DNA from: Salinihabitans flavidus
GTDB lineage: Bacteria > Pseudomonadota > Alphaproteobacteria > Rhodobacterales > Rhodobacteraceae
Reading direction: 5' to 3'
DNA length: 64,000 bases
Assembly: GCF_900110425.1 (NCBI RefSeq)
Contig: NZ_FODS01000001.1
Span: 186,001-250,000, forward strand
Both the position numbers and the translations under genes were made by a program. Under the pieces are notes generated by a model. That model saw only the letters and a program-made list of their open reading frames with translations. It was not told where the DNA came from and searched no databases. Below are positions 26,486 to 35,664 of this stretch, piece by piece; position 1 is the stretch's first letter; the number at the start of each line of letters is the position of its first letter.

Positions 26486-26617
26486 ACGCACACAGGCGGC
26501 GGTCAATCTCACGCGCCGGGCGCAAACAGCCTTGAAACCATCTGAAATGTCGGGCACTTCTTGGAACGCCTGTTCCGGCAACAAATCCTGGGGGGATGTG
26601 TTGCAAGGGGCCATATC

Positions 26618-27622
26618 GTGGCAGAAGTCGAAGTTTTCATGACCGGGAATGAAATCGGGACGTTTTCGAACGTTTCGACCTCCGGCAATAACAACGGCAT
26701 GAAGGTCAAGTTGTCCGGTGTCGAAGCTCTGGGAACAGAGCAAGACGTGTTCCGCATCGTCGTTCGGCAGGTAAACGATGGCGATTCGCTGTTCTCCAAC
26801 GGACAATTCGTCGACATCTATGCCTGGCCGGAAACCGATCCGCCCTCACCGCCGATCTATTCCAGTCTCAACCCGCAGCATGATCAGTTTCAGGGGCGGG
26901 CATCCTCGGGCGATCATCAGATCATCACCAGCCCCGCGAATATCGTCTTTGACGCAAACGGTTTGACCTCGGGAACGGTGCAATACGGGCCCGGCGCGGA
27001 TCCGCCGCGCGATCAGCAGCTTTCGTTCGAAACATTCTCACCCGAGCCGATGAATTTTCCCTGTTTCGCGGCCGGCACGCTGATCGAGACGGGCACCGGC
27101 CCCCTGCCTGTCGACGTGATACGCCCCGGCGATCTGGTGCGCACGCTCGATAACGGGCTTCAGCCGGTCAGATGGGCAGGTCAGCGCGAGGTACCGGGGC
27201 TTGGCACGATGGCGCCGGTCGAAATCAAGGCCGGTGCGCTTGGAAACTGGCGCGATCTTCTGGTATCCCCGCAACACCGGATGCTGGTGGAGAACGGATA
27301 TGCCGAGTTGTATTTCGGCCAGCCGCAGGTTTTGGTGGCGGCGCTTCATCTGGTCAATGGCTCGACGATCCGGCAGATCGGAATGCGTCGGGTCCGCTAT
27401 GTGCATCTGGTGTTCGACCGGCATGAAGTGATCTGGGCCGAAGGCATCCCGAGCGAGAGCCTGCATCTGGGTGCCATGACGATCGAGACTCTGAACCGGG
27501 CCGCACGGGCAGAACTCGAGGCGCTTTTCCCTGAGAAGGTGCAAGGATCGGATGCCACACCGACACAGCACACCACCGCCCGGCGCTGTCTGCGGCGATG
27601 GGAAAGTGCACTGGTGGCCTGA
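26618..27622 (+). CDS. Hint-domain protein 1
   Basis: 334 aa. Residues 1-145 are a beta-rich lead (GTFSNVSTSGNNNGMKV; VFDANGLTSGTVQYG) without a known family. A Hint_2 (Hedgehog/intein) domain begins with Cys149 in NFPCFAAGTLIET and includes SPQHRML and YVHLVFDRHEVIW. Hint domains can self-splice or self-cleave at the first Cys. The tail ends LRRWESALVA, a motif shared with the other Hint proteins here. There is no Sec signal peptide. GTG 26618 is chosen because AAGGGG sits 8 nt upstream; ATG 26639 is the alternative. It lies between serB and the convergent asparaginase gene. Confidence 0.85.
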   Translation: MAEVEVFMTGNEIGTFSNVSTSGNNNGMKVKLSGVEALGTEQDVFRIVVRQVNDGDSLFSNGQFVDIYAWPETDPPSPPIYSSLNPQHDQFQGRASSGDHQIITSPANIVFDANGLTSGTVQYGPGADPPRDQQLSFETFSPEPMNFPCFAAGTLIETGTGPLPVDVIRPGDLVRTLDNGLQPVRWAGQREVPGLGTMAPVEIKAGALGNWRDLLVSPQHRMLVENGYAELYFGQPQVLVAALHLVNGSTIRQIGMRRVRYVHLVFDRHEVIWAEGIPSESLHLGAMTIETLNRAARAELEALFPEKVQGSDATPTQHTTARRCLRRWESALVA

Positions 27623-27633
27623 CCGCGCCCGGG

Positions 27634-28629
27634 TCAGCACAGCGTTGCGGCAGGCTTGATCCTGCCCGTCTCGAGCCCCCTGCGATTGAGGATCGGCCCG
27701 TTGATATACCGCTGTGCGTCGGGATGCGCCGGGTCCAGAACGCCCAGCTTCACAAGGATCGACGCAATCGCACATTCCGCGCCCCTCGTGCCGCCATCCA
27801 TGATCTTGAGCGCCACGCCAAGCCGTTTTTCGGGCAGGATTGCAACGAAATAGGCTTCGGCACCCGTCTTGACCGCGACCTTGCCACCCATCGCCCGCAT
27901 CAGGCGCGTGCAGGCCCGCCCCTCCCCCGCGACAAGTTCAGGATGCGCCGTCATCGCCTCGCGCAGCCGCACCGCCGCGTTTTCGCGTGCGCCCTGCCCC
28001 TCGCGCGCTACGGCATAGAAGGCCATCGCGCGGGCCATGCCATGAAGGCTCGCGGCGTGGTTGGGGGCCGAACACCCGTCTATTCCAAAACCGGGGCTCT
28101 CTTCGCCCGTCACCTCCTCAAACGCGCCCAGCACCGCTCGCTGCACCGGATGATCCATGTCCACATACTCGGGCCCGGCACGCAGGTGTTTCGTCAGCGT
28201 CAGGAACCCCGCGTGCTTGCCCGAGCAGTTGTTGTGATACTGGCAGGGCGCCTCATGGGCACGGATCAGCGCCTCAAGCACGGCGCGGTCGCCGGGCTCT
28301 TGCGGCCCGCAGCGCAGGTCGTCATCGCAAAATCCAAGCGCCGAGAGCCATTCGGTCACCCGGTCGATATGGATCGCCGCCCCGTTGTGCGACGCGCAGG
28401 ACAGCGCCAGTTGCTCCGCGTCCAGCCCCGCCGCATCTGCCGCGCCACTTTCCACCATGGGCAGCGCCTGAAGCATCTTGGCCGAACTGCGCGGCAGCAC
28501 GATCGCCTCCGGATCGCCCCAGGCTTCCACGATCTCTCCGCGTTCGTCGCAGACCACTGCATGTCCGCGATGCACACTTTCGAGAAAGGGGCCGCGCCAG
28601 ATTTCGGCCATTGGAATGGGATTGGTCAT
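27634..28629 (-). CDS. L-asparaginase II family protein
   Basis: 331 aa. Matches the asparaginase II (COG4448) family, which is unrelated to EcA-type asparaginases: EIWRGPFLESVHRGHAVV, LPRSSAKMLQALPM, SCASHNGAAIH, NNCSGKHAGFL and FGIDGCSAPNHAASL are all conserved. Predicted to deamidate asparagine in the cytoplasm. Start 28629 has GAGGG about 6 nt upstream. Its 3' end lies 11 nt from the convergent Hint-1 stop. Confidence 0.92.
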   Translation of the reverse strand: MTNPIPMAEIWRGPFLESVHRGHAVVCDERGEIVEAWGDPEAIVLPRSSAKMLQALPMVESGAADAAGLDAEQLALSCASHNGAAIHIDRVTEWLSALGFCDDDLRCGPQEPGDRAVLEALIRAHEAPCQYHNNCSGKHAGFLTLTKHLRAGPEYVDMDHPVQRAVLGAFEEVTGEESPGFGIDGCSAPNHAASLHGMARAMAFYAVAREGQGARENAAVRLREAMTAHPELVAGEGRACTRLMRAMGGKVAVKTGAEAYFVAILPEKRLGVALKIMDGGTRGAECAIASILVKLGVLDPAHPDAQRYINGPILNRRGLETGRIKPAATLC

Positions 28630-28803
28630 TTCGTCCCTCACGAATTGGGCGATTTTCTGCCAAAGGGACTTTCGCCCGCTGATGTTTTCAGGCTAGTGTT
28701 GCCGCATCGAGAAGGGAATGCCCCGCCGCGAAAAATCCCGTCAAAAGGGACCGGCAGGACATCGAAACTTGAGGCAAAACCTACAGCTTGGAGGCTGTTG
28801 AAG

Positions 28804-29343
28804 ATGGGTTCATCGAAATGGGGCGCTGCAATCCGGGCCGGACTGGCGGTTGCGTTGCTTTCACCCACACTGCCGGCAATGGCGCAGGATCAAAGCGATA
28901 ATCAGGTCGCCGCCGAGACGGACTGGAGCGTGTTCGAAGATACCGACCCGCATGAATGCTGGGCGGTGACCACCTACAAGGAAAGCGTCAACACCCGCGA
29001 CGGGCGCGTCGTGGCCGTGCGGCGGGGTGAAATCCTGCTCATGGTGTTCTTCCGCCCGGAGGCCGAGGTCATGGGGCAGGTCGGCTTTACCGGCGGCTAC
29101 CCGTTCGCCGATGGCTCCACCGTGAATGTGGACGTTGACGGGACCGAGTTCGAGCTTTTCACCGAAGGTGAATGGGCCTGGCCCGCTTCGGCGGCCGAGG
29201 ATGCCAAGATCATCACCGCGATGAAGCGCGGCACTCAGGCGGTTCTGACCGCACGCAGCTCTCGCGGCACCAAGACCGAGGATACCTTTTCCCTACTGGG
29301 CTTCACTGCCGCGGTGGAAGAGGCCGAAAGTCGCTGCAAGTGA
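28804..29343 (+). CDS. Invasion-associated locus B (IalB) family protein
   Basis: 179 aa. A signal peptide (AAIRAGLAVALLSPTLPAMA, about residues 8-27) precedes an IalB domain (DWSVFEDTDPHECWAVTTYKE... QVGFTGGYPFADGS) ending in a Cys (EESRCK-type tail; here AEESR shifted to AESRCK). IalB proteins are periplasmic or outer-membrane associated and widespread in non-pathogens, so virulence should not be inferred. GGAGG lies 10 nt before the ATG. The upstream in-frame extension antisense to the asparaginase gene is a shadow. Confidence 0.9.
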   Translation: MGSSKWGAAIRAGLAVALLSPTLPAMAQDQSDNQVAAETDWSVFEDTDPHECWAVTTYKESVNTRDGRVVAVRRGEILLMVFFRPEAEVMGQVGFTGGYPFADGSTVNVDVDGTEFELFTEGEWAWPASAAEDAKIITAMKRGTQAVLTARSSRGTKTEDTFSLLGFTAAVEEAESRCK

Positions 29344-29447
29344 TCGTTCGCCGCCCGGCTGCCAGGGCGGTTTACAGAAAACCAAGGTCCTGGGGGGACA
29401 GCGTTCGCGGAAACTGACCGCGCCCTGTTCATCAAGAGGCCACAGCC

Positions 29448-30065
29448 ATGCCCGCCCAGGACAAACCCCGTTCGACCGCCTGCGCCCCCGCCTTTCTGCA
29501 CGGCACCCGGATCGTGACCCGGCGCGGCGAGGTCGCGGTTGAAGATCTCCGCCCCGGCGATAGCCTCGTGACACGCGACAGGGGCTTTGCCCCCCTGCGT
29601 TGGATCGGCACGGCAACGATCACGCCCTGTCCGCACACCGCCCCGGTGTGTATCCCCGCCGGAGCATTGGGGCGCAATCTGCCGGCGCGCGATCTGCATA
29701 TCTCTCCCGGTCACCGAATCTGGATGAAGAACGACAGCTTCGGCGCGGCCTTCGCCTCCTCCGAAGTGCTCGTTCCAGCCGAGCAGCTTGTCGGCTGGCG
29801 CGGGGTGGACCGGCGGCGCGATCCCGGCCGCGTGGACTACATCCATCTTCTGCTCGACGCGCATCATATCATCATGGCCGACGGGTTGCCGGTGGAAAGC
29901 CTGCCGCCCGGCGCACTCTCTGATCTCGGTTGCGGGCATGAGGTGCGCGACGACCTCTATCGCCTGTTTCCCGATCTTGTCGCCCGGCCCACCAATGCAC
30001 CCGCGCGCCGAAGCCTTGAATCGCATGAGGTGCCCCTTGCCCTCGCCCTGTGCAGCGCGGCCTGA
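29448..30065 (+). CDS. Hint-domain protein 2, catalytic Cys missing
   Basis: 205 aa, essentially a bare Hint_2 domain: [20 protein letters not shown] at the start, [29 protein letters not shown] and [13 protein letters not shown]. The canonical first residue (Cys in P-C-F-x-x-G-T) is Ala15 here. A Cys stands three residues earlier (Cys12), out of register. The His of the SPGHR block is kept. Autoprocessing is therefore doubtful. The tail (RRSLESHEV) is a weaker version of the shared C-terminal motif. AGAGG lies 8 nt before the ATG. It lies between IalB and rlmN. Confidence 0.85.
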   Translation: MPAQDKPRSTACAPAFLHGTRIVTRRGEVAVEDLRPGDSLVTRDRGFAPLRWIGTATITPCPHTAPVCIPAGALGRNLPARDLHISPGHRIWMKNDSFGAAFASSEVLVPAEQLVGWRGVDRRRDPGRVDYIHLLLDAHHIIMADGLPVESLPPGALSDLGCGHEVRDDLYRLFPDLVARPTNAPARRSLESHEVPLALALCSAA

Positions 30066-30086
30066 TCCGCGCCGCGACCGAATGCT

Positions 30087-30115
30087 TTGGCAAAGCGCGG
30101 CGAATCCTGTATAGC
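30087..30115 (+). promoter_or_regulatory. Sigma-70-type promoter of rlmN
   Basis: TTGGCA (30087-30092), 17-nt spacer, TATAGC (30110-30115). The expected transcription start, about 30122, gives a 24-nt leader before the rlmN ATG at 30146. Assigned by consensus and spacing. Confidence 0.5.
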
Positions 30116-30145
30116 GTCCCGTCTAAACCAAAGGACACGCGCGAA

Positions 30146-31324
30146 ATGACGACCCCGATCACCCAGGATCTGATGACCATCCCCCGTAAACTGCCCGCCG
30201 GTGACAGGATCAACCTTGTCGGCCTGACGCGCGACCGGCTGCGCGAGGTGCTGGTGGAACACGGCACCCCGGAAAAACAGGCGAAGATGCGTGTGGGCCA
30301 GATCTGGCAGTGGATCTACCAGTGGGGCGTGCGTGACTTTGACGCGATGACCAACCTGTCCAAGGCATACCGCCGGGATCTGTCAGACGCGTTCACCATC
30401 GAGATCCCTGAGCTGGTGAGCAAACAGGTCAGCGCCGACGGCACCCGCAAGTACCTTGTCCGGATCACCGGCGGGCATGAAGTCGAAGTTGTCTATATCC
30501 CCGAATCCGACCGCGGCACGCTTTGCATCTCGTCGCAGGTGGGCTGCACCCTGACCTGCTCCTTTTGCCACACCGGCACGCAGAAGCTGGTGCGCAACCT
30601 GACAGCGGGAGAGATCATCGGTCAGGTCATGCTGGCGCGGGACGATCTGAATGAATGGCCCCGGCAAGGTGAGGCCGCCGGCGAACGGCCCCGCCTGATC
30701 AGCAATATCGTGCTGATGGGCATGGGAGAGCCGCTCTATAACTTCGACAATGTGCGCGACGCGATGAAAATCGCGATGGATGGCGAAGGGATTTCTCTCT
30801 CCCGCCGCCGTATCACGCTGTCCACCTCCGGCGTGGTTCCGGAAATCACCAAGACCGCAGAGGAAATCGGCTGTCTGCTCGCCGTCAGCTTCCACGCCAC
30901 CACCGACGAGGTGCGCGACACACTGGTTCCGATCAACAAGAAATGGAACATTGAGACACTGTTGGACGCCCTGCGCGCCTATCCGAAACTGTCGAATTCA
31001 GAACGGATCACCTTTGAATACGTGATGCTCAAGGGTGTGAACGACAGCGACGCGGACGCGCGGCGGCTGGTGAAGCTGATTTCCGGCATCCCCGCCAAGA
31101 TCAACCTGATTCCGTTCAACGAATGGCCCGGCTCCCCCTATGTGCGGTCCGACTGGGACCGGATCGAGGCGTTCTCGGACATCATCTACAAGGCCGGCTA
31201 TGCCTCTCCCATCCGCACCCCGCGCGGAGAGGACATCATGGCCGCCTGCGGGCAGCTCAAATCCGCCTCTGAACGCGCGCGCAAACCCCGCCGCCAGATT
31301 GAGGCGGAGGCCGGAATCGGCTGA
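30146..31324 (+). CDS. rlmN: 23S rRNA/tRNA (adenine-C2)-methyltransferase RlmN
   Basis: 392 aa. Radical SAM enzyme methylating C2 of A2503 in 23S rRNA and A37 in some tRNAs. The 4Fe-4S motif is [12 protein letters not shown] (Cys134, Cys138, Cys141), and MGMGEPLYN plus the later Cys (AACGQL) needed for the thiolate mechanism are present. ATG 30146 follows GGACACGCGCGAA and a sigma-70-like promoter. Upstream extension into the Hint-2 gene is rejected. Confidence 0.97.
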   Translation: MTTPITQDLMTIPRKLPAGDRINLVGLTRDRLREVLVEHGTPEKQAKMRVGQIWQWIYQWGVRDFDAMTNLSKAYRRDLSDAFTIEIPELVSKQVSADGTRKYLVRITGGHEVEVVYIPESDRGTLCISSQVGCTLTCSFCHTGTQKLVRNLTAGEIIGQVMLARDDLNEWPRQGEAAGERPRLISNIVLMGMGEPLYNFDNVRDAMKIAMDGEGISLSRRRITLSTSGVVPEITKTAEEIGCLLAVSFHATTDEVRDTLVPINKKWNIETLLDALRAYPKLSNSERITFEYVMLKGVNDSDADARRLVKLISGIPAKINLIPFNEWPGSPYVRSDWDRIEAFSDIIYKAGYASPIRTPRGEDIMAACGQLKSASERARKPRRQIEAEAGIG

Positions 31325-31432
31325 TCCTGCCCGGATAAATCCCCTATTCCGGCACGACCCGGGCCAAATCCCGCCCCAATCGAGTGGCAGCGTTATCCTT
31401 GTGAACAATTAGTTTCCAGAAGGGTAACGACC

Positions 31433-31624
31433 ATGATGTTTGATGTAGAAGCCGCCCGCCGTATCATCGCCGACGAACGTCGCAAGTCGCTTTCGCCGCG
31501 CGAATGGAAATTCCGCATCGCCGGTTACGGCTATGCCGTGCGACCGACGACAGAGGGGCTTATGATCTCCTCCCTGCCGCATGGTCGCGACATCGGCACG
31601 CTCGATCCCAAATACGCGGCCTGA
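31433..31624 (+). CDS. Short hypothetical protein
   Basis: 63 aa, soluble and basic; FRIAGYGYAVRPTTEG and a C-terminal HGRDIGTLDPKYAA stand out. AGAAGGG lies about 8 nt before the ATG (a second ATG follows directly). No family is recognised. It stands alone after rlmN with its own ribosome site, and codon use matches neighbours, so I treat it as real. Confidence 0.6.
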   Translation: MMFDVEAARRIIADERRKSLSPREWKFRIAGYGYAVRPTTEGLMISSLPHGRDIGTLDPKYAA

Positions 31625-31659
31625 CCGGGCCGCACCTGTGTGCAACGCGGTTCCGGGCC

Positions 31660-32502
31660 CTACCGGCCCGGAATATCGTCGCGCGGCGTCGTCTCGCCCC
31701 ACTCCTCGATCACCTTGACTGCCTCTTGGGCGGTTTCCACGAACCGGAACAAATCCAGATCGTCGTCGGAAATGGTGCCGGCCTCGCTCAGCGCCTGCCA
31801 GTTGATGATCTTTTCCCAGAAGGCCCGCCCGAACAGCAGGAAGGGCACCCGCTCCATCCGCCCGGTCTGAATGAGTGTGAGCGATTCGAACATCTCGTCG
31901 AGCGTGCCGAATCCGCCGGGAAAGACGCAGATCGCCCGCGCCCGCATCAGGAAATGCATCTTGCGGATCGCGAAATAGTGGAAGTTGAAGCAAAGCTCGG
32001 GCGTCACGTATTCGTTCGGCGCCTGCTCATGCGGCAGGACGATGTTGAAGCCGATCGACTCCCCGCCGACATCCGCCGCGCCGCGGTTGCTAGCCTCCAT
32101 CACGCCGGGTCCGCCGCCCGAGGCGATGACGTTGTGCCGCCCCCCGCTTTCAAGGCTTTTCAGCGTCATCAGACGCGCGAATTCCCGCGCCTCATCGTAG
32201 TAATGTGACAATTCGGCCAGCGTCTTGGTCCGCGCGCCCTCTTTTCTCGATGGTTCTGGAATACGCGCGCCGCCGAACAGAACAATGGTGCTCTCCACCC
32301 CATGGTCATCGAGCATGAGCTGCGGCTTGAGAAGTTCAAGCTGCAACCGCACCGGACGCAATTCATCGCGGCACAGGAAATCCCAGTCATCGAACGCCAA
32401 CCGGTAGGACGGGGATCGCGTCTGCGGGGTATCGGGCACATGTTCGGCTGTATCGCGGTCCGTGTGCGCGTCCCGAAACCGGCTGATACGGTGGTCATCC
32501 AT
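31660..32502 (-). CDS. LOG family protein (TIGR00730 Rossmann fold)
   Basis: 280 aa. Carries the LOG motif pair VIASGGGPGVMEASNRGA and CVFPGGFGTLDEMFE (PGGxGTxxE), diagnostic of nucleoside 5'-monophosphate phosphoribohydrolases that can release cytokinin bases. A basic/polar N-terminal extension of about 90 residues is normal for the longer bacterial subgroup. Start 32502 follows AAGGAAAACGAC. It is divergent from dapD. Confidence 0.9.
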   Translation of the reverse strand: MDDHRISRFRDAHTDRDTAEHVPDTPQTRSPSYRLAFDDWDFLCRDELRPVRLQLELLKPQLMLDDHGVESTIVLFGGARIPEPSRKEGARTKTLAELSHYYDEAREFARLMTLKSLESGGRHNVIASGGGPGVMEASNRGAADVGGESIGFNIVLPHEQAPNEYVTPELCFNFHYFAIRKMHFLMRARAICVFPGGFGTLDEMFESLTLIQTGRMERVPFLLFGRAFWEKIINWQALSEAGTISDDDLDLFRFVETAQEAVKVIEEWGETTPRDDIPGR

Positions 32503-32613
32503 GTCGTTTTCCTTGCTTGCGCGTCTTTTTCCCTGACCTATCGCTTTCAACGCGGCAAGACCAGCGGAAGGGTGGGAATGGCCCGCGCGTGATCTGGCGA
32601 TCAGAGTGTCGCT

Positions 32614-32642
32614 TTGCACGGGTGACGGGGCGGCCTGATACC
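32614..32642 (+). promoter_or_regulatory. Possible promoter of dapD
   Basis: TTGCAC (32614-32619), 17-nt spacer, GATACC (32637-32642), about 40 nt before the dapD ATG. The -10 match is poor (3 of 6), so this is tentative. Confidence 0.3.
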
Positions 32643-32682
32643 GCTATGAAGACCCGAATCCCGACAACTACGGAGCATAACG

Positions 32683-33510
32683 ATGTCCAACGCCCAGCTT
32701 GAACACGCCATCGAAGCCGCATGGGAGGCACGCGATACCATCACCCCCACCACCGGCGGTGAAACCCGAGAAGCGATCGAGGACACGCTGAACGCGCTCG
32801 ACAGCGGCAAGCTCCGCGTGGCCGAACGGCGCGAGAACGGCGACTGGCATGTGAACCAATGGGCCAAGAAGGCGGTGCTTCTGGGCTTTCGCATCAAGGA
32901 CATGGAGCAGCAGCCGGGCGGCCCGCAAGGCGGCGGCTGGTGGGACAAGGTGGACAGCAAGTTCAAGGGTTGGGGCGACAACCAGTGGCGCGCGGCGGGT
33001 TTTCGCGCCGTACCCAACTGCATCGTGCGCAAATCGGCCTATATCGCGCCCGGCGTCGTGCTCATGCCCTCTTTCGTGAACCTCGGCGCCTATGTCGATG
33101 AGGGCACGATGGTCGACACATGGGCCACCGTCGGTTCCTGCGCGCAGATCGGCAAGGGCGTGCATCTGTCCGGCGGGGTCGGCATCGGCGGTGTGCTGGA
33201 GCCGATGCAGGCCGGCCCCACGATCATCGAGGACAATTGCTTTATCGGAGCCCGCTCCGAGGTTGTGGAAGGCTGCATCGTGCGCGAAGGCTCGGTGCTT
33301 GGCATGGGCGTCTACATCGGCAAATCCACGAAGATCGTGGACCGCGAAACCGGGGAGGTCTTCATCGGCGAGGTGCCCCCCTATTCGGTCGTGGTCTCGG
33401 GGTCCATGCCGACGAAGAACAACCTGAACCTCTATTGCGCCGTGATCGTGAAGCGCGTGGATGCGCAGACACGCTCCAAGACCGGCATCAACGAGCTTCT
33501 GCGCGACTAG
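32683..33510 (+). CDS. dapD: 2,3,4,5-tetrahydropyridine-2,6-dicarboxylate N-succinyltransferase
   Basis: 275 aa, the family length. Transfers succinyl from succinyl-CoA in the lysine/meso-diaminopimelate pathway. Left-handed beta-helix hexapeptides are visible from [19 protein letters not shown] through [15 protein letters not shown]. The motif [16 protein letters not shown] surrounds the active site. The dapE gene for a later step is 5 kb downstream, separated by Hint-domain genes. Confidence 0.96.
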   Translation: MSNAQLEHAIEAAWEARDTITPTTGGETREAIEDTLNALDSGKLRVAERRENGDWHVNQWAKKAVLLGFRIKDMEQQPGGPQGGGWWDKVDSKFKGWGDNQWRAAGFRAVPNCIVRKSAYIAPGVVLMPSFVNLGAYVDEGTMVDTWATVGSCAQIGKGVHLSGGVGIGGVLEPMQAGPTIIEDNCFIGARSEVVEGCIVREGSVLGMGVYIGKSTKIVDRETGEVFIGEVPPYSVVVSGSMPTKNNLNLYCAVIVKRVDAQTRSKTGINELLRD

Positions 33511-33527
33511 CCCGCAGGCACTTGTCG

Positions 33528-33555
33528 GCCCGGGACGTCTCCAAACGCCCCGGGC
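33528..33555. terminator. Hairpin between convergent dapD and Hint-3
   Basis: GCCCGGG-A-CGT, loop CTCCAA, ACG-C-CCCGGGC: 10 pairs with one mismatch, between the dapD stop and the end of the Hint-3 gene. Likely serves both directions. No T-tract. Confidence 0.5.
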
Positions 33556-35132
33556 TACGCCCGCCCGGCCAGAAACGCCCGCGATTCATAGCTGCGTAGC
33601 GCCACGCGCGCCGTCGGGCCATAGCCATAGCCCATGAAGCTGTCGGCGTTCGGCAGAAGGCGCAGAATCTCCTCCCGCGTCGCGCTGTCGAAGCTCTCAA
33701 GCGTCTCGCGCCCGGGGTGGTAGCTCTCACTCTCAAGCCCGTTGCCGAACACGATCTCGTGCCGGTCGAACAGCAGATGCACATAGGTCACCGCCCGCCC
33801 GTCCGCCCGCGGCCGGATGGTGGTGTCGTTCACCAGATCGCCAGCCTTGACCAGAATCTCCGCCTGACCGAACAGAAGTTCGGCGCGCGCCGATGTGACC
33901 AGCACCCGGTGATTGCGCGACACCTCCACCGCCCCGTGGTTCCCCAGTGCCCCGTCGGCGATGGCGATCGGCGCATCCCGCCCGCGCGCCATCCGCACCG
34001 ACTGCCCCGACCAGCGCAGCGGCTGCGCCCCGTGATCGCGGGTGATCACCATGTCACCGGCCTCCAGCGCTTCCACCGGAACCGGCCCGTCCACCGTCTC
34101 GACCAGCGTTCCCGCCACGAAACACGGAGTCGTCGTCACCGTCGCGAACCCGGTATCGGTGTTCCCGGCCTCGTCGCTCACCTCATAGGAAAAGGTGTTT
34201 TCGCCCTCGTCCCCGTCCGATTGCACCCGGATCGTGCCATCGCCATTCAGCGTGATCCGCTCGCCAGAGCCAAGGGTGACCGTATCGCCCGCGAAGACCG
34301 GCTGCCCATTGATCGCGGTGATGGTCAACGTGCCGCCCACGCTGCTGCTGTCATTGGCCAGCACGTCGAAATTCTCCGGCGCCGTGTCCGTCACGCCGAT
34401 CTCGTCGTCCCCGGCCACAAGTGCCGTCTGCACCGAATCGCCCGCGATCAGAAGGTTGCTGTCATAGGCCCGGTCCCCGGCATCGGCGATGCCGATCTTG
34501 ATCGTGTTCACCTCCCCCGGCTCAACCGGCGCCTTGAGCGTCAGGGTGACGGTGAAGCCGTCCATTTCCGTGTTGAAGTCGCCATCCGGGGCCGGATTGT
34601 CCACATAAAGGTTCTGGTTGGTATCGTCGTTGATATTGTTGATCGTGATGTCGCCATCCCCGACCGTCAGTTCCGCCTGCTGGCCGTTCACCCAGATCCC
34701 GACGGCATCGTTGAAGCCCGAATCGACATATTCGAGATACTCCTCCGAGGAAAAGACCACCTGCATCGTCAGCGTGCTGCCCTCGGGCACGAAACTCGCC
34801 TCGAAGATCGAGGCGTCAAAGGTCTTTTGCCCCGCGAGCTCCGACAGGTCCGAATCCCCCGGCGTCCACTGCTTCGTCGTGGTACCAGCCGATTGGTTCG
34901 CATCGCCCCATTTGTTCGTGAGATCCTCCGCCCGCCCGGTGGACAGGATCACCCCGCTGTCCGACGGGGTCACACCCGGCGCGACGCTGTCTCCCTCGCT
35001 GTAGATCCCCGAGGCCGAGGACGCCCCGGAGTAACTCGCATCCTCTATCGTGATCCCGGATCCGAACATGCTCTGCGCCATCTGCATGGCGCTGGCGGAT
35101 GTGTCGATGGGAAGCTGAGACGTGGCGGACAT
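33555..35132 (-). CDS. Choice-of-anchor L / Ig-like / Hint protein 3
   Basis: 525 aa with three parts. Residues 1-240 match the choice-of-anchor L type domain (AMQMAQSMFGSGITIEDASY; GVILSTGRAEDLTN; VVFSSEEYLEYV; DSNLLIAGDSVQTA). Residues 245-335 are a cadherin/Ig-like repeat (VLANDSSSVGGTLTITAING). From Cys337 (TPCFVAGTLVETV) there is a Hint_2 domain with His408 in SRNHRV. The C-terminus has ALRSYES. No Sec signal or RTX nonapeptides were found, so secretion route is unknown. CAGGAG precedes the ATG. It is a close paralogue of the 36761-38329 protein. Confidence 0.9.
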   Translation of the reverse strand: MSATSQLPIDTSASAMQMAQSMFGSGITIEDASYSGASSASGIYSEGDSVAPGVTPSDSGVILSTGRAEDLTNKWGDANQSAGTTTKQWTPGDSDLSELAGQKTFDASIFEASFVPEGSTLTMQVVFSSEEYLEYVDSGFNDAVGIWVNGQQAELTVGDGDITINNINDDTNQNLYVDNPAPDGDFNTEMDGFTVTLTLKAPVEPGEVNTIKIGIADAGDRAYDSNLLIAGDSVQTALVAGDDEIGVTDTAPENFDVLANDSSSVGGTLTITAINGQPVFAGDTVTLGSGERITLNGDGTIRVQSDGDEGENTFSYEVSDEAGNTDTGFATVTTTPCFVAGTLVETVDGPVPVEALEAGDMVITRDHGAQPLRWSGQSVRMARGRDAPIAIADGALGNHGAVEVSRNHRVLVTSARAELLFGQAEILVKAGDLVNDTTIRPRADGRAVTYVHLLFDRHEIVFGNGLESESYHPGRETLESFDSATREEILRLLPNADSFMGYGYGPTARVALRSYESRAFLAGRA

Positions 35133-35281
35133 GGGCGGACTCCTGATTGCTGTCCGTCCGGGCTACGCCCCAATGCTTCACGAACTCTTTCCCGTCACCC
35201 GTCCTTTTCGGCGCATTTGACTCAAACCCGCAACGGTGCCGCCGCTTGACGCGCCCGCGCACCGCGGGATATGGCCCGCGC

Positions 35282-35641
35282 ATGGCTCAGAAAAAACACT
35301 CCCGCCAACAGGTCTATACGCTTCTGGTTCAGGTTGGCCGCAAGCAGGATGACGGCTTGCCCGAGGGTGCGACCGGCGGTGCGCTCATGATCTATGCCAG
35401 CGGCGTCGATGAGGCCGAGGCCGTGCGCGAAACCGTCGCCATCCTGAAACAGGCCGATCTCGCCCCGCTCGATGTGACCGGCTATGGCACGCTGGAAGAA
35501 CGCGAAGAACAGGGTCACGAGATCGACAACGAGGAGCGCGCCCTCATGCAGCGCGCATTTGACGAAAACTCGGTCGTCGTGGCGCAGATGACGCCCTTCT
35601 TCGGTGGGGAGGAATCAACCGGCACCGACCCGCTTCACTGA
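35282..35641 (+). CDS. Conserved hypothetical protein
   Basis: 119 aa, soluble, acidic C-terminus. HSRQQVYTLLVQVGRKQDDG at the start and AVAILKQADLAPLDVTGYGT-like text in the middle suggest a small alpha/beta domain, but I recognise no family. Start 35282 is chosen because the longer frame reads through a region without coding character. It lies between Hint-3 (divergent) and Hint-4 (convergent), and may be an original resident of the dapD-dapE interval. Confidence 0.6.
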   Translation: MAQKKHSRQQVYTLLVQVGRKQDDGLPEGATGGALMIYASGVDEAEAVRETVAILKQADLAPLDVTGYGTLEEREEQGHEIDNEERALMQRAFDENSVVVAQMTPFFGGEESTGTDPLH

Positions 35642-35664
35642 CGTCTTGTCCGGCGAGCGAAGCT

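Noticed and set aside
28804-29343. IalB protein as a virulence factor
   Set aside because: The family is common in free-living alphaproteobacteria; nothing else in the window suggests host invasion.
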